DNA from: Lachnospiraceae bacterium
GTDB taxonomy: Bacteria > Bacillota > Clostridia > Lachnospirales > Lachnospiraceae
Assembly (NCBI GenBank): GCA_910575775.1
Contig: CAJTEY010000017.1
Coordinates: 22,860-86,859 of the forward strand
Reading direction: 5' to 3'
Length of the DNA: 64,000 nt
Below the pieces are notes generated by a model. That model was not told the DNA's origin, made no database searches, and saw only the letters and a list, made by a program, of their open reading frames with translations. Positions 52,357 through 62,289 of the stretch are shown in pieces. Numbering within the stretch: position 1 is the stretch's first letter; every line of letters starts with the position of its first letter. Made by a program: the position numbers and the translations under genes.

Positions 52357-55236
52357 TTATCTCGGCACTTCCACCATGATGTAAGCTTCCACGATGTCCA
52401 GTTCCTCCATCTTGTCGAAGCCCTCGAACACAAGTCCGCACTCGAAACCGGCCTTCACTTCCTTCACATCATCCTTGAAGCGCTTCAGGGAGGCGAGCTC
52501 ACCCTCGTAAATCTGCTCCTCACCCCTGCGGATACGGATCTTACAGCCTCTCTGGAACTCACCGTCAAGCACATAGGAACCGGCTATATTGCCGATAGCA
52601 GACGCCTTGAAGATCTGGCGCACTTCCGCGTGACCGATTATCTTCTCCTCGAAAACCGGGTCTAACATACCCTTCATGGCCGCCTCGATGTCCTCGATCG
52701 CCTGATAGATCACCTTGTAGAGGCGCACATCCACACCTTCCCGCTCCGCAACGGTCTTCGCCTGGGCATCCGGTCTCACGTTAAAGCCGATGATAATTGC
52801 CGAAGATGCGGAAGCCAGCGATACGTCCGATTCGTTGATCGCGCCCACGCCGCCGTGAATGCACTTCACAACCACTTCCTCGTTGGTCAGCTTCATCAGA
52901 CTCTGTTTTACGGCTTCCACGCTGCCCTGTACATCCGCCTTGACGATCAGGTTAAGCTCTTTCAGATTACCTTCCTGAATCTGGTTGAACAGATCGTCAA
53001 GGGACATCTTTGTCTTAGTGTCTGCAAGCATTTCCTCTTTATGCTGTGCCATGTATGTCTCAGCGTAAGATTTCGCGCTCTTGTCATTTTCATGGACAAT
53101 AAACACTTCGCCGGCACTGGGCACATCGGATAAGCCGAGAATTTCCACAGGTGTGGAAGGTTTCGCCTCCCTCACGCGTCTGCCCTTGTCGTCGATCATC
53201 GCCCTTACCTTGCCGTGGCTTGCGCCTGCGGAGATAAAGTCGCCCACATGGAGCGTACCCTTCTGCACCAGTACCGTAGCCACAGGACCTCTGCCCTTGT
53301 CAAGCTCCGCCTCGATCACCAGACCTCTCGCGTTTCTGTCCGGGTTCGCCTTCAGCTCCAGAATTTCCGCCGTAAGCAGAATCGTCTCCAGAAGGTTCTC
53401 AATGCCCTCGCCCGACTTCGCGGAAACCGGCACAAACTCTGTCGATCCGCCCCAATCTACCGGGATCAGCTCGTACTCTGTCATCTCCTGCTTCACGCGG
53501 TCAATATTCGCGTTCGGCTTATCAATCTTATTGACGGCAACGATGATCTCGATTCCCGCCGCCTTCGCATGGTTGATGGCCTCCACTGTCTGGGGCATCA
53601 CGCCGTCATCGGCCGCCACCACCAGCACCGCAATATCGGTGGAATTCGCACCGCGCATACGCATGGCCGTGAAAGCCTCATGACCCGGCGTATCCAGGAA
53701 GGTAATGCTCTGTCCCTTCACGCTGACCGTGTACGCACCGATGGCCTGTGTGATGCCGCCTGCCTCCTTATCTGTCACATTGGTCTTACGGATCGCGTCA
53801 AGCAGGGAGGTTTTGCCGTGGTCTACATGACCCATGACACAGATAACCGGGGGACGCGCCACCATTGTGGAGGCATCCTCCTCCTCCTCGCGCAGAAGCT
53901 CCTCAATCACATCGACCTTGACTTCCTTCTCACAGATGATCTCATACTCGATGGCGATATTCTCCGCCTCCTCAAAACTGATATCTGAGTTCAGAGTCAC
54001 AATCTGCCCCTGTAAAAAGAGTTTCTTGATAATCGCCGAAGGCTGGATCTTCATCTTATCAGCCAGTTCCTTGATTGTCAGCGTATCAGGAACCGTGATC
54101 ACTTTGATCTGCTCTTCCTTGGACGCCTCGGCCTTTTTCTCCGGCTTAATGAAGCGGCCCGCCTTGTTGCGGTTCTTTACCGCAGCATCGTCCTCCTCAT
54201 AGATATGATCCTTCTTGGAACGTTTATCCCTGTCCTGATTTACCCTGCGCTTTTCGTCGTCCCTGTGCTTTTCCGCATCCTTGGCAGGTGCTTCAGCGAC
54301 AAAGTCCTTCGGACCGTTATTTTTCTTAAATCGATTGTCCGGCCCGCCATTTCCTCTCTGAGGGCGGTCACCACCGCCAGCGTTCCTGCCATAAGCGTTG
54401 GGAGCGCCGCCACGGCCGCGATCACCCTGACCGCCGCTATAATTCGGCCTGCTCTGGCCTTCAGGCCTGCGATTTTCTCCTGCACTTTCCACTCTCCCCT
54501 GTCCGGGTGCCGGTTTGTTTCCGGCCGCCGTGTTCTTATTGTTATCCCGCTTTTCCTGCTGCCATTTCTCCTGCTGGCGTTTTTCCTGTTGACGTTTTTC
54601 CTGTTGACGTTTCTCCTGCTGCCTCTGCTCCAGGCGTCTCTCCTGTTGTTGTTTCTGCCTCACATCATAAGGCTCTGCCGTCACCGGAATCGGCTTCTGC
54701 GTGGGACGTATGATCTTATGGGGCGTATTCTGGGGCTGTACAGGACGCGCGCCGTTCGACATCGGCCGGTTGCCGCCCCTGTTCTGGCTGTTTTGGCCGC
54801 CCTGTCCGTTTCCACCGCCCTGAGACTGTCTGCCGCCCATCTTGGAGTTGTGAGGATTGCTCACGAAGATGATCCGTTTTTTCTTGGGCGCTTCGCCCTT
54901 GCCATCTCTCTTTTCGCTCTCCGCTGCGGGCCTTTCGGGCGCGGATTTCGCGGGCGCTGCCTTCTCTCCCCCGGCTGCCGGTGCGGTCTTCTCCTTCACG
55001 GAAGGCTCCTCACTGCGCGGCTTTTCTTCCGCTCTTGACTGCTTTTCTTCCCCGACGGCCTTCGCAGCCTTGTCTCCCGAAGAAGAAAACTCCTTCCTCA
55101 CCAGCGCAATCGCATCATCCTCAATCGAACTCTGCGCCACCTTCACCTCATATCCCTTAGCCTGCAGGAAGTCAATCAGTTCCTTACTCTTCCTGTCTAA
55201 CTCTTTTGCAAGCTCATGTACTTTCATCTTCGCCAT
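52357..55236 (-). CDS. infB: Translation initiation factor IF-2
   Basis: 959 residues. It delivers initiator tRNA to the 30S subunit with GTP. The N-terminal helical domain ([20 protein letters not shown]) is followed by a long low-complexity linker (about 70-370), including five tandem QQEKR-type units. The GTPase domain has [27 protein letters not shown] and NKID; domains II-IV follow. The start at ATG 55234-55236 has GGAGGT upstream; the TTG five codons earlier overlaps that site. Confidence 0.97.
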   Translation of the reverse strand: MAKMKVHELAKELDRKSKELIDFLQAKGYEVKVAQSSIEDDAIALVRKEFSSSGDKAAKAVGEEKQSRAEEKPRSEEPSVKEKTAPAAGGEKAAPAKSAPERPAAESEKRDGKGEAPKKKRIIFVSNPHNSKMGGRQSQGGGNGQGGQNSQNRGGNRPMSNGARPVQPQNTPHKIIRPTQKPIPVTAEPYDVRQKQQQERRLEQRQQEKRQQEKRQQEKRQQEKWQQEKRDNNKNTAAGNKPAPGQGRVESAGENRRPEGQSRPNYSGGQGDRGRGGAPNAYGRNAGGGDRPQRGNGGPDNRFKKNNGPKDFVAEAPAKDAEKHRDDEKRRVNQDRDKRSKKDHIYEEDDAAVKNRNKAGRFIKPEKKAEASKEEQIKVITVPDTLTIKELADKMKIQPSAIIKKLFLQGQIVTLNSDISFEEAENIAIEYEIICEKEVKVDVIEELLREEEEDASTMVARPPVICVMGHVDHGKTSLLDAIRKTNVTDKEAGGITQAIGAYTVSVKGQSITFLDTPGHEAFTAMRMRGANSTDIAVLVVAADDGVMPQTVEAINHAKAAGIEIIVAVNKIDKPNANIDRVKQEMTEYELIPVDWGGSTEFVPVSAKSGEGIENLLETILLTAEILELKANPDRNARGLVIEAELDKGRGPVATVLVQKGTLHVGDFISAGASHGKVRAMIDDKGRRVREAKPSTPVEILGLSDVPSAGEVFIVHENDKSAKSYAETYMAQHKEEMLADTKTKMSLDDLFNQIQEGNLKELNLIVKADVQGSVEAVKQSLMKLTNEEVVVKCIHGGVGAINESDVSLASASSAIIIGFNVRPDAQAKTVAEREGVDVRLYKVIYQAIEDIEAAMKGMLDPVFEEKIIGHAEVRQIFKASAIGNIAGSYVLDGEFQRGCKIRIRRGEEQIYEGELASLKRFKDDVKEVKAGFECGLVFEGFDKMEELDIVEAYIMVEVPR
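54551..54625 (-). repeat. 15-bp tandem repeat inside infB
   Basis: Five near-identical 15-base units (54551-54565 and onward) encode the repeated QQEKR / QQEKW pentapeptide in the IF-2 linker. Copy number may vary between strains. Confidence 0.8.
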
Positions 55237-55251
55237 ACTTACTACCTCCAA

Positions 55252-55575
55252 CTATTCCGAATCTCCTAAATGCTTCCGTATCGAATTTGCAAATCCCTCG
55301 TCTGTCAGCGCAAGAACCGATCTCTCGTCCTTACCCATAGAATGCCCGAGCGCCGCCTTCGTCCCATGAAACGCATAGGGAACCTCATAAAACTCACACA
55401 TGTTACTATACTTTTTCCTGGTATTACCCGACGCATCCTCGGCTATGATAACCAGAACTGCCGTACCGCCTTTGACAGCCGCCTCCGTTGCAAATCCGCC
55501 ACTGACAACATTTCTGGAGCGTGCGGCGAGTCCCAGCATGGATAATACCTTATCCCTTCCCGGTAACTGCTTCAT
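55252..55575 (-). CDS. ylxQ: L7Ae-family ribosomal protein (YlxQ-like)
   Basis: 107 residues, L7Ae/L30e fold: KVLSMLGLAARSRNVVSGGF, TAVLVIIAEDASGNTRKK and EVPYAFHGTKAALGHSMGKD. It is a likely RNA-binding protein. The ATG at 55573-55575 has GAGGAGGG 6 bases upstream and overlaps the end of rnpM by 26 bases; a 15-codon longer frame is Arg-rich and lacks a site. Confidence 0.93.
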   Translation of the reverse strand: MKQLPGRDKVLSMLGLAARSRNVVSGGFATEAAVKGGTAVLVIIAEDASGNTRKKYSNMCEFYEVPYAFHGTKAALGHSMGKDERSVLALTDEGFANSIRKHLGDSE

Positions 55576-55840
55576 GCCTGCCCTCCTCAAACTCCTTCTC
55601 CAGATCCTCGTATATTTCATCCGGTATGCGCATCTTAAATGACCGTTCTAATCCCTTGTTCTTTCTGGCTTTCCACAGGCACTCCCCTCTCTTGCAAAGG
55701 TATGCGCCCCGACCGTTTTTTCTCCCGGTCATATCCAGGGAAACAAGCCCCTCCGCGCTCTTAAGCACGCGCATCATCTCTTTCTTATCCTTCATCTCAC
55801 CGCAGCCCACACACTGGCGCAGGGATACTTTTTTTGCCAT
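55550..55840 (-). CDS. rnpM: YlxR/RnpM RNA-binding protein
   Basis: 96 residues. Motifs QCVGCGEMKDKKEMMRVLKS and GRGAYLCKRGECLWKARKNK define the YlxR family, which binds RNase P RNA in Bacillus. The ATG at 55838-55840 follows GAGGGGC by about 4 bases; a GTG four codons earlier overlaps that site. It lies between nusA and ylxQ. Confidence 0.94.
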   Translation of the reverse strand: MAKKVSLRQCVGCGEMKDKKEMMRVLKSAEGLVSLDMTGRKNGRGAYLCKRGECLWKARKNKGLERSFKMRIPDEIYEDLEKEFEEGRHEAVTGKG

Positions 55841-55863
55841 ACTGCCCCTCACTTATCACTCTA

Positions 55864-57042
55864 CTACTCTTCAGATCCGCTCTCCTCCGTGTACGCCTCC
55901 TCATAGCCCCCGTCGTAGCTCTCCTCAGAGTAACCTTCTTCATTATACTCCTCTTCGTCATACTCCTCATCGTCGTAGACATAATCCTCGTAGCGGAAAC
56001 CGGGTGCATCCTTGGCCTGTGTCTCGCTCTTAATATCGATCTTATACCCCGTCAGTCTGGCCGCCAGTCTGGCGTTCTGACCTTCCTTACCGATAGCGAG
56101 GGAAAGCTGATAATCCGGCACCACCACTTTGGCTGTCTTCTCATCGGGATCAGCGAATACCGCCACGATCTTGGCCGGGGACAGGGCATTCTGGATCAGG
56201 TTGCCCGGATTCTCATCCCAGTTTACGATATCGATCTTCTCCCCGCAAAGCTCATCCACAATGGAATTGACTCTCGCGCCGTTGATTCCCACACAGGCGC
56301 CGACGGCATCCACGTTTGGATTGTTGGAGCGCACCGCGATCTTCGTTCTGCTGCCCGCCTCCCTGGCAATGCTCATAATCTCCACCGTGCCGTCCTTGAT
56401 CTCTGTCACCTCGGACTCGAAAAGGCGCTTCACCAGCTCCGGGTGTGTGCGGCTCACCAGAATCCGCGGCCCTTTTGGCGTATTCCTCACTTCCAGGATG
56501 TACACCTTAATTCTCTCCGTAGGACGGAAATGCTCGGTGCGCACCTGCTCGTTCTCATTCAGAATGGCGTCCGCCTTGCCAAGATTGATGGAGATGTTCT
56601 TGCCCATGTAACGCTGGACGATGCCTGTCACCACATCCTTCTCCTTCTCGAAATACTGGTTGTAGATAACGCTCCTCTCCTCCTCACGGATCTTCTGCAG
56701 GATCACGCTCTTGGCATTCTGGGTGGCAATGCGTCCAAACTCCTTGGAGCGGATCTCCACGCGGACAATGTCGCCGGTCTTCGCCGCCGGATCAATCTCC
56801 TTCGCCTCCTCCGGGGAAATCTGCATCACAGGGTCTTCCACCTCCTCCGCTACCTCCTTCTCCGCATAGCAGTAGTAGTCGCATGTCTCCCTGTCGATTT
56901 CCACTTTCACATTATCCGCCTTGCCGAAGTGATTCTTGTAAGCGGTAATCAGCGAATTTTCTATCGCCTCAAAGAGCGTATCCTTGCTGATCTCTTTTTC
57001 CCTTTCCAGAATCTCCAGCGCCTCCATTAATTCCTTATTCAT
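55864..57042 (-). CDS. nusA: Transcription termination/antitermination factor NusA
   Basis: 392 residues. The N-terminal RNA polymerase-binding domain (MNKELMEALEILEREKEISK), an S1 domain (KTGDIVRVEIRSK and the PTERIKVYILEVRN section) and two KH domains (VGACVGINGARVNSIVDELC; LSLAIGKEGQNARLAARLTG) are all present. It then has an unusual tail of about 42 residues rich in Glu, Asp and Tyr (YDDEEYDEEEYNEEGYSEES). The start at ATG 57040-57042 has GGAGG about 11 bases upstream. Second gene of the rimP operon. Confidence 0.97.
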   Translation of the reverse strand: MNKELMEALEILEREKEISKDTLFEAIENSLITAYKNHFGKADNVKVEIDRETCDYYCYAEKEVAEEVEDPVMQISPEEAKEIDPAAKTGDIVRVEIRSKEFGRIATQNAKSVILQKIREEERSVIYNQYFEKEKDVVTGIVQRYMGKNISINLGKADAILNENEQVRTEHFRPTERIKVYILEVRNTPKGPRILVSRTHPELVKRLFESEVTEIKDGTVEIMSIAREAGSRTKIAVRSNNPNVDAVGACVGINGARVNSIVDELCGEKIDIVNWDENPGNLIQNALSPAKIVAVFADPDEKTAKVVVPDYQLSLAIGKEGQNARLAARLTGYKIDIKSETQAKDAPGFRYEDYVYDDEEYDEEEYNEEGYSEESYDGGYEEAYTEESGSEE

Positions 57043-57085
57043 TTTCCATTGTCCTCCTATGTCTCCTATGAAATAAGCCAACGCA

Positions 57086-57550
57086 TTAAATGTCCAGTGC
57101 CAGTCTGACTGTGGCGATATCAGACCTTTCAAATGTACGCGAAACGCCGTCCTCCTCGATGGTAACGGTACCGGCGTCATACGCTTTCAGAATCCCGGAA
57201 AACTCTTTCTGCCCGTCAATGGGCTTATACGCTTTCAGTTCCACCTTCTCCCCAAGGCTTTTCTCCATATGCCGGTCTTTCTTTAACACCCTGCCGAGTC
57301 CAGGGCTGCTGACTTCCAGAATATAAGCGTCCGGGATAAAGTCCTCCACATCGAGCGCATCGGATAAAGCACGGCTCACATTCTCACAATCCAAAATATT
57401 TACACCCGCTGCCTTATCGATATAAACCCGCAGATAGTAGTCCTTCCCCTCCTTCACATACTCCACATCATAAATCTCCACACCATACTTCTCCACAATG
57501 GGAGTAAGAAGGTGTTCTGTCTTCTCCTCATATGTCTCCCGTTTTGACAT
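57086..57550 (-). CDS. rimP: Ribosome maturation factor RimP
   Basis: 154 residues. It assists 30S maturation. Motifs: GVEIYDVEYVKEGKDYYLRV, CENVSRALSDALD, YILEVSSPGLGRVLKK. The start at ATG 57548-57550 has GCAGGAGG 5 bases upstream. It is the first gene of the long rimP-to-ribF operon; a hairpin leader separates it from the promoter. Confidence 0.96.
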   Translation of the reverse strand: MSKRETYEEKTEHLLTPIVEKYGVEIYDVEYVKEGKDYYLRVYIDKAAGVNILDCENVSRALSDALDVEDFIPDAYILEVSSPGLGRVLKKDRHMEKSLGEKVELKAYKPIDGQKEFSGILKAYDAGTVTIEEDGVSRTFERSDIATVRLALDI

Positions 57551-57568
57551 AACATCCTCCTGCACGGA

Positions 57569-57596
57569 AAAGAGCGGACTCGCAAGTCCACTCTTT
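57569..57596 (-). promoter_or_regulatory. Hairpin in the rimP leader, possible attenuator
   Basis: Arms AAAGAG-GGACT / AGTCC-CTCTTT with one mismatch and a 4-base loop, followed by TTTT on the minus strand. It lies in the roughly 70-base leader between the promoter and rimP, so it can act as a terminator for the operon. Confidence 0.65.
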
Positions 57597-57625
57597 ATCT
57601 CAGTAACTATTCTTAATTCTAATGT

Positions 57626-57654
57626 ATTATATCACCCTTTTTCTTCTATTGCAA
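57626..57654 (-). promoter_or_regulatory. Promoter of the rimP-nusA-infB operon
   Basis: On the minus strand TTGCAA (57649-57654), 17-base spacer, TATAAT (57626-57631). Confidence 0.85.
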
Positions 57655-57710
57655 GCGTTTTCGTAACCCGCCATCCTGCCCTCCTGCGCGGCGTTCTTCC
57701 TGTTACCTAT

Positions 57711-57739
57711 TTGACAGGGCAGCAGATATCCTTTACTCT
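57711..57739 (+). promoter_or_regulatory. Promoter of the DUF6020 gene
   Basis: TTGACA (57711-57716), 17-base spacer, TACTCT (57734-57739), 33 bases before the start codon. Confidence 0.6.
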
Positions 57740-57771
57740 ATAGATAGTTTTCATTAATGGGGGAGAAAAAC

Positions 57772-59598
57772 ATGACCAACAAATTGGACCGCCTTTTACT
57801 GCTGCATCTGTTCCAGAGCTTTATTACCACCTGGGCGCTGATGAAGGCATCCCGCATGGAGCCGGGCAATATACTCACTTTCGTCTTTTATCTACTGGTA
57901 TTTTTCTTCTATCGGCATGTGAACCGCAGGATGGATCTTTTACAGGTTTCCAACCGTATGGCGCTGCTTACCGCAGTCATCTTTACGACCCTTTACATGC
58001 TTGTAGATTATCCTCACTATATAGAGCTGCTCACAAGCAGGCTCTACCAGTTCATCATTCTGTCTGTTATCTTTGCGGGCTTTGTCTGCCTGTTTTACTA
58101 TCTGCTGCATTTTTTATATTCCTATGCCTGTGACAGAAAAAGGCTGTACCGCATGCTGCTCACACGCTATCAGGACATGCCCTACACTTATGAAGGCCGC
58201 CGTCCCATGGTTTCCGCCTGCTTTTCGGCATTTGCAAATTTTATCCGCAGCCATACGGCTCTGTGTGCCTTTCTCTGCTGCCTTATCTTCTGGCTTCCCT
58301 ACTACCTTTACCAGTATCCCGGCATCATGACTCCCGACAGCATCAACCAGTTGGAACAGATTCTGGGCGTGATTCCCTGGTCCAACCATCATCCCTGGGT
58401 TCACACGCTGATTTTCGGCTTATTCTATCACATTGGCTATGCGCTTACAGGGAATATGGTTATCGCCGTATCTGTCTACACCTTTTTCCAGATGTGCCTG
58501 CTTGCCGCCAGCGCCGCCTACTTTATTTCCACGCTTCGTTCTCACAAGATCCGTCCCTTTGTCCTGCTGCTGATTACGACTTTCTATGCCCTGATCCCCT
58601 ACCATGCCGTCTTTTCTGTCACCATCTGGAAAGACATTCCTTTTGCGGCAGCGGTACTTTTTTTCAGCTGTGCCATTCTGCGCCTGTCTGTACAGAACCA
58701 GATCTGTGCGAAAAATCTTCTTACTTTAGCAATATCAAGCGTTATGATATGTCTTTTCCGCTCAAATGGGTGGTATGCCTTTCTTCTCGCCCTGCCCTTC
58801 CTGCTGTTTGGTTTCCGCCACAAGGTTAAGGCAGTCTATCCACCGCTTTTTACCGCCCTCCTCCTCTCCATAATCGTCAAATACCCGGTCATGAGCGCCT
58901 TTGATGTGCAGCAGCCTGATTTCATTGAATCCGTCTGCATTCCCATGCAGCAAATTACAGCCGTAATTTGCAACGACAGGTACCTCTCCGTAGAGGAGCG
59001 CGCTTTGATAGAGGAGGTGGTCGACCTGACCTACATCCACGATCTCTACAATCCCACCTTCGCAGATAACATCAAAGAACTCGTCCGGGCGGGCAATCAG
59101 GACTATCTGGTCTCCCACAAAACCGAGTTCTTAAAGCTCTGGATCGACTTAGGCCTGCGTTATCCCGGCGACTACCTCACTGCCTACGTAGACCAGACCT
59201 ACGGTTACTGGTATCCGGACTCCTTCTACCTGGTGGCAGAGGCCGAGGGCGTAAGCGCCACGGATCTTGGCATATCACACACCCCGCTGATTGGCGGCCC
59301 TCTGGTCATTAAGGCAAAGGAAATTGCCGTCAAACTGGGCAGCATGGTACCCATTTACGGCACGCTCTGGAGCATGGGCGTCGCCGGCTGGGTTCTGCTT
59401 TTCAGTATCAGCGTCACCATCATCCGCCAGGACTACCATAAACTGATCTGCTATCTGCCGGGCATTACGCTGCTTCTCTCCGTACTCGCAGCCACGCCGG
59501 TGGCTACAGAATTCCGATATGTCTATTTTCTTGTACTCTGTCTGCCTTTTTATCTGATTACAGCGATTCTGCCGGATGAAGCGGACGCATCGGTCTGA
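57772..59598 (+). CDS. DUF6020-type polytopic membrane protein
   Basis: 608 residues with roughly 12 hydrophobic segments. An extracytoplasmic stretch between about 375 and 510 contains Tyr/Asp-rich sequence (DQTYGYWYPDSFYLVAEAEG). The motif YQYPGIMTPDSINQLEQILG followed by PWSNHHPWVHTLIFG resembles membrane glycosyltransferase-like proteins and DUF6020. Function unknown; a lipid-linked glycosyl transfer role is only a guess. The start at ATG 57772 has GGGGGAG 5 bases upstream. Single-gene unit. Confidence 0.8.
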   Translation: MTNKLDRLLLLHLFQSFITTWALMKASRMEPGNILTFVFYLLVFFFYRHVNRRMDLLQVSNRMALLTAVIFTTLYMLVDYPHYIELLTSRLYQFIILSVIFAGFVCLFYYLLHFLYSYACDRKRLYRMLLTRYQDMPYTYEGRRPMVSACFSAFANFIRSHTALCAFLCCLIFWLPYYLYQYPGIMTPDSINQLEQILGVIPWSNHHPWVHTLIFGLFYHIGYALTGNMVIAVSVYTFFQMCLLAASAAYFISTLRSHKIRPFVLLLITTFYALIPYHAVFSVTIWKDIPFAAAVLFFSCAILRLSVQNQICAKNLLTLAISSVMICLFRSNGWYAFLLALPFLLFGFRHKVKAVYPPLFTALLLSIIVKYPVMSAFDVQQPDFIESVCIPMQQITAVICNDRYLSVEERALIEEVVDLTYIHDLYNPTFADNIKELVRAGNQDYLVSHKTEFLKLWIDLGLRYPGDYLTAYVDQTYGYWYPDSFYLVAEAEGVSATDLGISHTPLIGGPLVIKAKEIAVKLGSMVPIYGTLWSMGVAGWVLLFSISVTIIRQDYHKLICYLPGITLLLSVLAATPVATEFRYVYFLVLCLPFYLITAILPDEADASV

Positions 59599-59691
59599 GC
59601 TGAAGCGCAGCCAGTGTGCCAGCACTGTCCTCCTGTCAGGTTCTGCGCCCTCACATGGCCCTCTGCCCGGGTGCAAAACAGCAGGGAAACT

Positions 59692-60522
59692 TCAAGACAG
59701 GAAGATACAGTCTCCCGTCTTCAGATGGGTGTAAACCGTACCGCCCCCGGCTGCGCGCAGCCGCTCCTGTGCCTCATCTCCGGTGCAGTGGTTAAAACCG
59801 GCCATACGGATCCCCATATCCCGTATGATGTCTATCGTGCCACTCAGCCGGTCTTCGTCCGCCTCCACCAGGTGGGAGCCGCCGAAAACGGCATACACCG
59901 GCCTGCCAAAACGGCTGCGCACCGTCTCTAACATATTTAAGATGCCGGGATGACTGCATCCCGCTATGACAATCAGTCCTTTCGGGTCTTCCAGCACCAG
60001 ACAGACCTCGTCCGGAAAATCGTCCTCCACCATACCTGACCCCGTCAGCCGCACAAAGCGGGCCGGTGGTTTCTCAAACTCATATGTCCGTGCAAATCCT
60101 CCCACCACATAACAGCCGTCAAAGAGAGGCATCGTCTCCTCGCAGACAAGATGCCCGATCCCCTTCTTTTTCAGAAGTTCCGGACCGAAACCGCATCCCA
60201 GATAAGTATATATATCGCCGTTTCTGGCATATTTCTCCTCAAAGAACCGGGGCCCTGTCACAAGGGGCGCATGCACGCCGTGGGATGCCATATCCGGGTA
60301 GCCGCCCGCATGATCGTAGTGACTGTGGCTTACAATCACATAATCCACGTCCTTCAGAGATACATGCATCTTCTCCGCATTTTTGCGCGCCGCTTTCCCC
60401 GCGCTGCAGTCAAACAGAAGCTTTCTGCCTCCTGTCTCCACCAGAAAAGAGAGCCCGTGCTGTGCAGCGAGCGCCCTGTTCCGTGAAAGATTGTTTTCCA
60501 GTAATGTGCGCAGAATCACCAT
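59692..60522 (-). CDS. MBL-fold metallo-hydrolase
   Basis: 276 residues. The metal site is VIVSHSHYDHAGGYPDM (HxHxDH), with further ligands in VIAGCSHPGILNMLE and AGFNHCTGDEA. The pattern is that of the subgroup including archaeal MptA-pathway-like proteins of unknown substrate. The ATG at 60520-60522 has GGAAGGG upstream; the TTG before it is rejected. It is 75 bases downstream of the glycerate kinase gene, with which it may share a transcript. Confidence 0.88.
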   Translation of the reverse strand: MVILRTLLENNLSRNRALAAQHGLSFLVETGGRKLLFDCSAGKAARKNAEKMHVSLKDVDYVIVSHSHYDHAGGYPDMASHGVHAPLVTGPRFFEEKYARNGDIYTYLGCGFGPELLKKKGIGHLVCEETMPLFDGCYVVGGFARTYEFEKPPARFVRLTGSGMVEDDFPDEVCLVLEDPKGLIVIAGCSHPGILNMLETVRSRFGRPVYAVFGGSHLVEADEDRLSGTIDIIRDMGIRMAGFNHCTGDEAQERLRAAGGGTVYTHLKTGDCIFLS

Positions 60523-60597
60523 CAATACACCCTTCCTTTTCCTTCTTTCTTTTCCCTCTTCCCGTTTCCCGTCAAAACGCCGGCCGTATGAACAGCC

Positions 60598-61830
60598 TCA
60601 GCGTCTGATCAGGAGAACCGCCACATCATTCACATTGGTGCCCGTAGCTCCCGTAAAAAGCAGTCCATCTGCCTTTTCCAGCGCGTGATAGGCGTCATTA
60701 TCCCGCAGCGTTTCATAGATGGACACACCCTCTGCCGCCAGCTTCTCCCTGGTATGCCCGTCACAGCAGCCGCCCGCCGCGTCGGTCGGACCGTCCGTAC
60801 CGTCGCTTCCGAAGCTGAACACTGCTGTGTCGACAAGACCCGCAATCCCTTCCGCCGCTGCCAGCGCAAGCTCCTGGTTCCTGCCGCCCTTTCCCTTGCC
60901 TGTCAGATGCACTACCGTCTCGCCGCCCGCCAGAAAGGCCAGACTTTTCTCTGCGTTCTGGTGCGTCCTTGCGATAGCTGAAAAGAATCGCCCCGCCTCT
61001 CTGGCCTCACAGTTGAGTTGATCCGTCAGAATGATCGTTTCATATCCAAGCTCTCCGCAGGACAATGCCGCCGCACGGCACAAGCCGGACACACTGCCTG
61101 TAATCTGTGTCTCCACATTGGTAAGTTTCTTCGGCGTCTCCTTCCGCAGAAACGCCCATGCCTCATCTGTTAATTTCAGTTTATATTTTTTTACAATCGC
61201 TGCCGCCTCTTCACAGGTAGAGGAATCCGGGACCGCAGGCCCGGAAGCGATCATATCAAGCGGATCGCCCAGAATGTCGCTAAGCACGATGCCAAACACG
61301 CGGGCTGGACCGCAGGCAAGGGCAAACCGCCCGCCCTTCACCGCAGAAAGCCGCTTGCGGATCGTATTTATCTCCACAATGTCCGCTCCGCAGGCCAGAA
61401 GCTGTTCTGTCACATCCCGCAGTTCCTCCCCGCTCACCAGCGGTTTTTCAAAGAGTGCGGAACCGCCGCCGGACAAAAGGAAAACCACCTCATCCCCGGC
61501 CCCGGCCTTAGCCGCCAGATCGAGAGCCGCCTGCGTTGCCAGGAAAGAATTCTCATCCGGCACGGGATGTCCCGCCTCATAACACTTTGTCCGAGGGATT
61601 TCCCCCTTCACATGTCCGTATTTGGTCACCACGACCCCCGCCGCCAGCCTGTCACCCAGAATATCTGCTGCGGTCTTAGCCATCTGCCAGCCCGCCTTCC
61701 CGGCCGCCACCATATAGAGTTTTCCCTGCCCGAATTTCCGCCCTTCCAGAGCCTTCCGCACCGCCTCATCCGGCAGCACCGCCCGAATCGACTTCCTGAT
61801 GATCTGCTCCGCGTCTTCCCGTAATGTCAT
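60598..61830 (-). CDS. Glycerate 2-kinase (MOFRL / DUF4147 family)
   Basis: 410 residues. An N-terminal DUF4147 domain (MVAAGKAGWQMAKTAADIL, FLLSGGGSALFEKPL, NTIRKRLSAVKGGRFA) is followed by the MOFRL domain (GGETVVHLTGKGKGGRNQEL, FGSDGTDGPTDAAGG). It phosphorylates glycerate to 2-phosphoglycerate in known members. The ATG at 61828-61830 has GGAGGTGCGT upstream; the ATG four codons earlier overlaps it. Confidence 0.95.
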   Translation of the reverse strand: MTLREDAEQIIRKSIRAVLPDEAVRKALEGRKFGQGKLYMVAAGKAGWQMAKTAADILGDRLAAGVVVTKYGHVKGEIPRTKCYEAGHPVPDENSFLATQAALDLAAKAGAGDEVVFLLSGGGSALFEKPLVSGEELRDVTEQLLACGADIVEINTIRKRLSAVKGGRFALACGPARVFGIVLSDILGDPLDMIASGPAVPDSSTCEEAAAIVKKYKLKLTDEAWAFLRKETPKKLTNVETQITGSVSGLCRAAALSCGELGYETIILTDQLNCEAREAGRFFSAIARTHQNAEKSLAFLAGGETVVHLTGKGKGGRNQELALAAAEGIAGLVDTAVFSFGSDGTDGPTDAAGGCCDGHTREKLAAEGVSIYETLRDNDAYHALEKADGLLFTGATGTNVNDVAVLLIRR

Positions 61831-61842
61831 ACGCACCTCCAT

Positions 61843-62289
61843 ATCAGATGAACCGCCCCTATTTTCTTTTAATATACTACATTCGTACCTTTTTGTATAT
61901 TCTGCGGGCGTTTTTTCCGCCCTTTCCTCCCTCCTGTGCTATCTCTATTTGCTGGAGAGAACCATTGATGTAAGATAAAACGACATCATGCTTGTGCTGT
62001 CATCCTATACACGAAAGAAGATCTGATATGCATTGCATGATGCTTTTGGTTTTCGAACAGACTATCAGATTACTTCTCAAAAAAATATGAGAAAAATTTT
62101 AAACCAGACCAAGAAGAAGCAAAAATAGCTACATACTTTTCAACCAAGAAAACCCCACAAACAGCGTATTTATGCTGGATGTGAGGTTTTTACCTTTTCT
62201 CAACTGTCAAAGATGGGATTATAGCATTTTTCTTTATTCCTAACAATCCGAACTGTAAAACTATGAAAACAAAAAATTTCCGTTGTTAC
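61843..62289. other. Intergenic region without a recognisable gene
   Basis: AT-rich, about 450 bases between the glycerate kinase gene and the insertion element. One strong hairpin is present at 62149-62190. No start codon with ribosome site or protein-like frame was found; the DNA may be debris of earlier insertions. Confidence 0.5.
62149..62190. terminator. Hairpin with A/T flanks, probable bidirectional terminator
   Basis: Arms AAAACC-C-CACA / TGTG-A-GGTTTT (62149-62159, 62180-62190) with an inner CAGC/GCTG pair. A-run on one side and T-run on the other. Confidence 0.75.

Noticed and set aside
54551..54625. Short tandem repeats that might suggest a CRISPR array
   Set aside because: Units are contiguous 15-mers in the infB reading frame, with no spacers.
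61843..62148. Possible remnant of an old transposase gene
   Set aside because: Frames on both strands are broken every few dozen codons and no family motif could be read.
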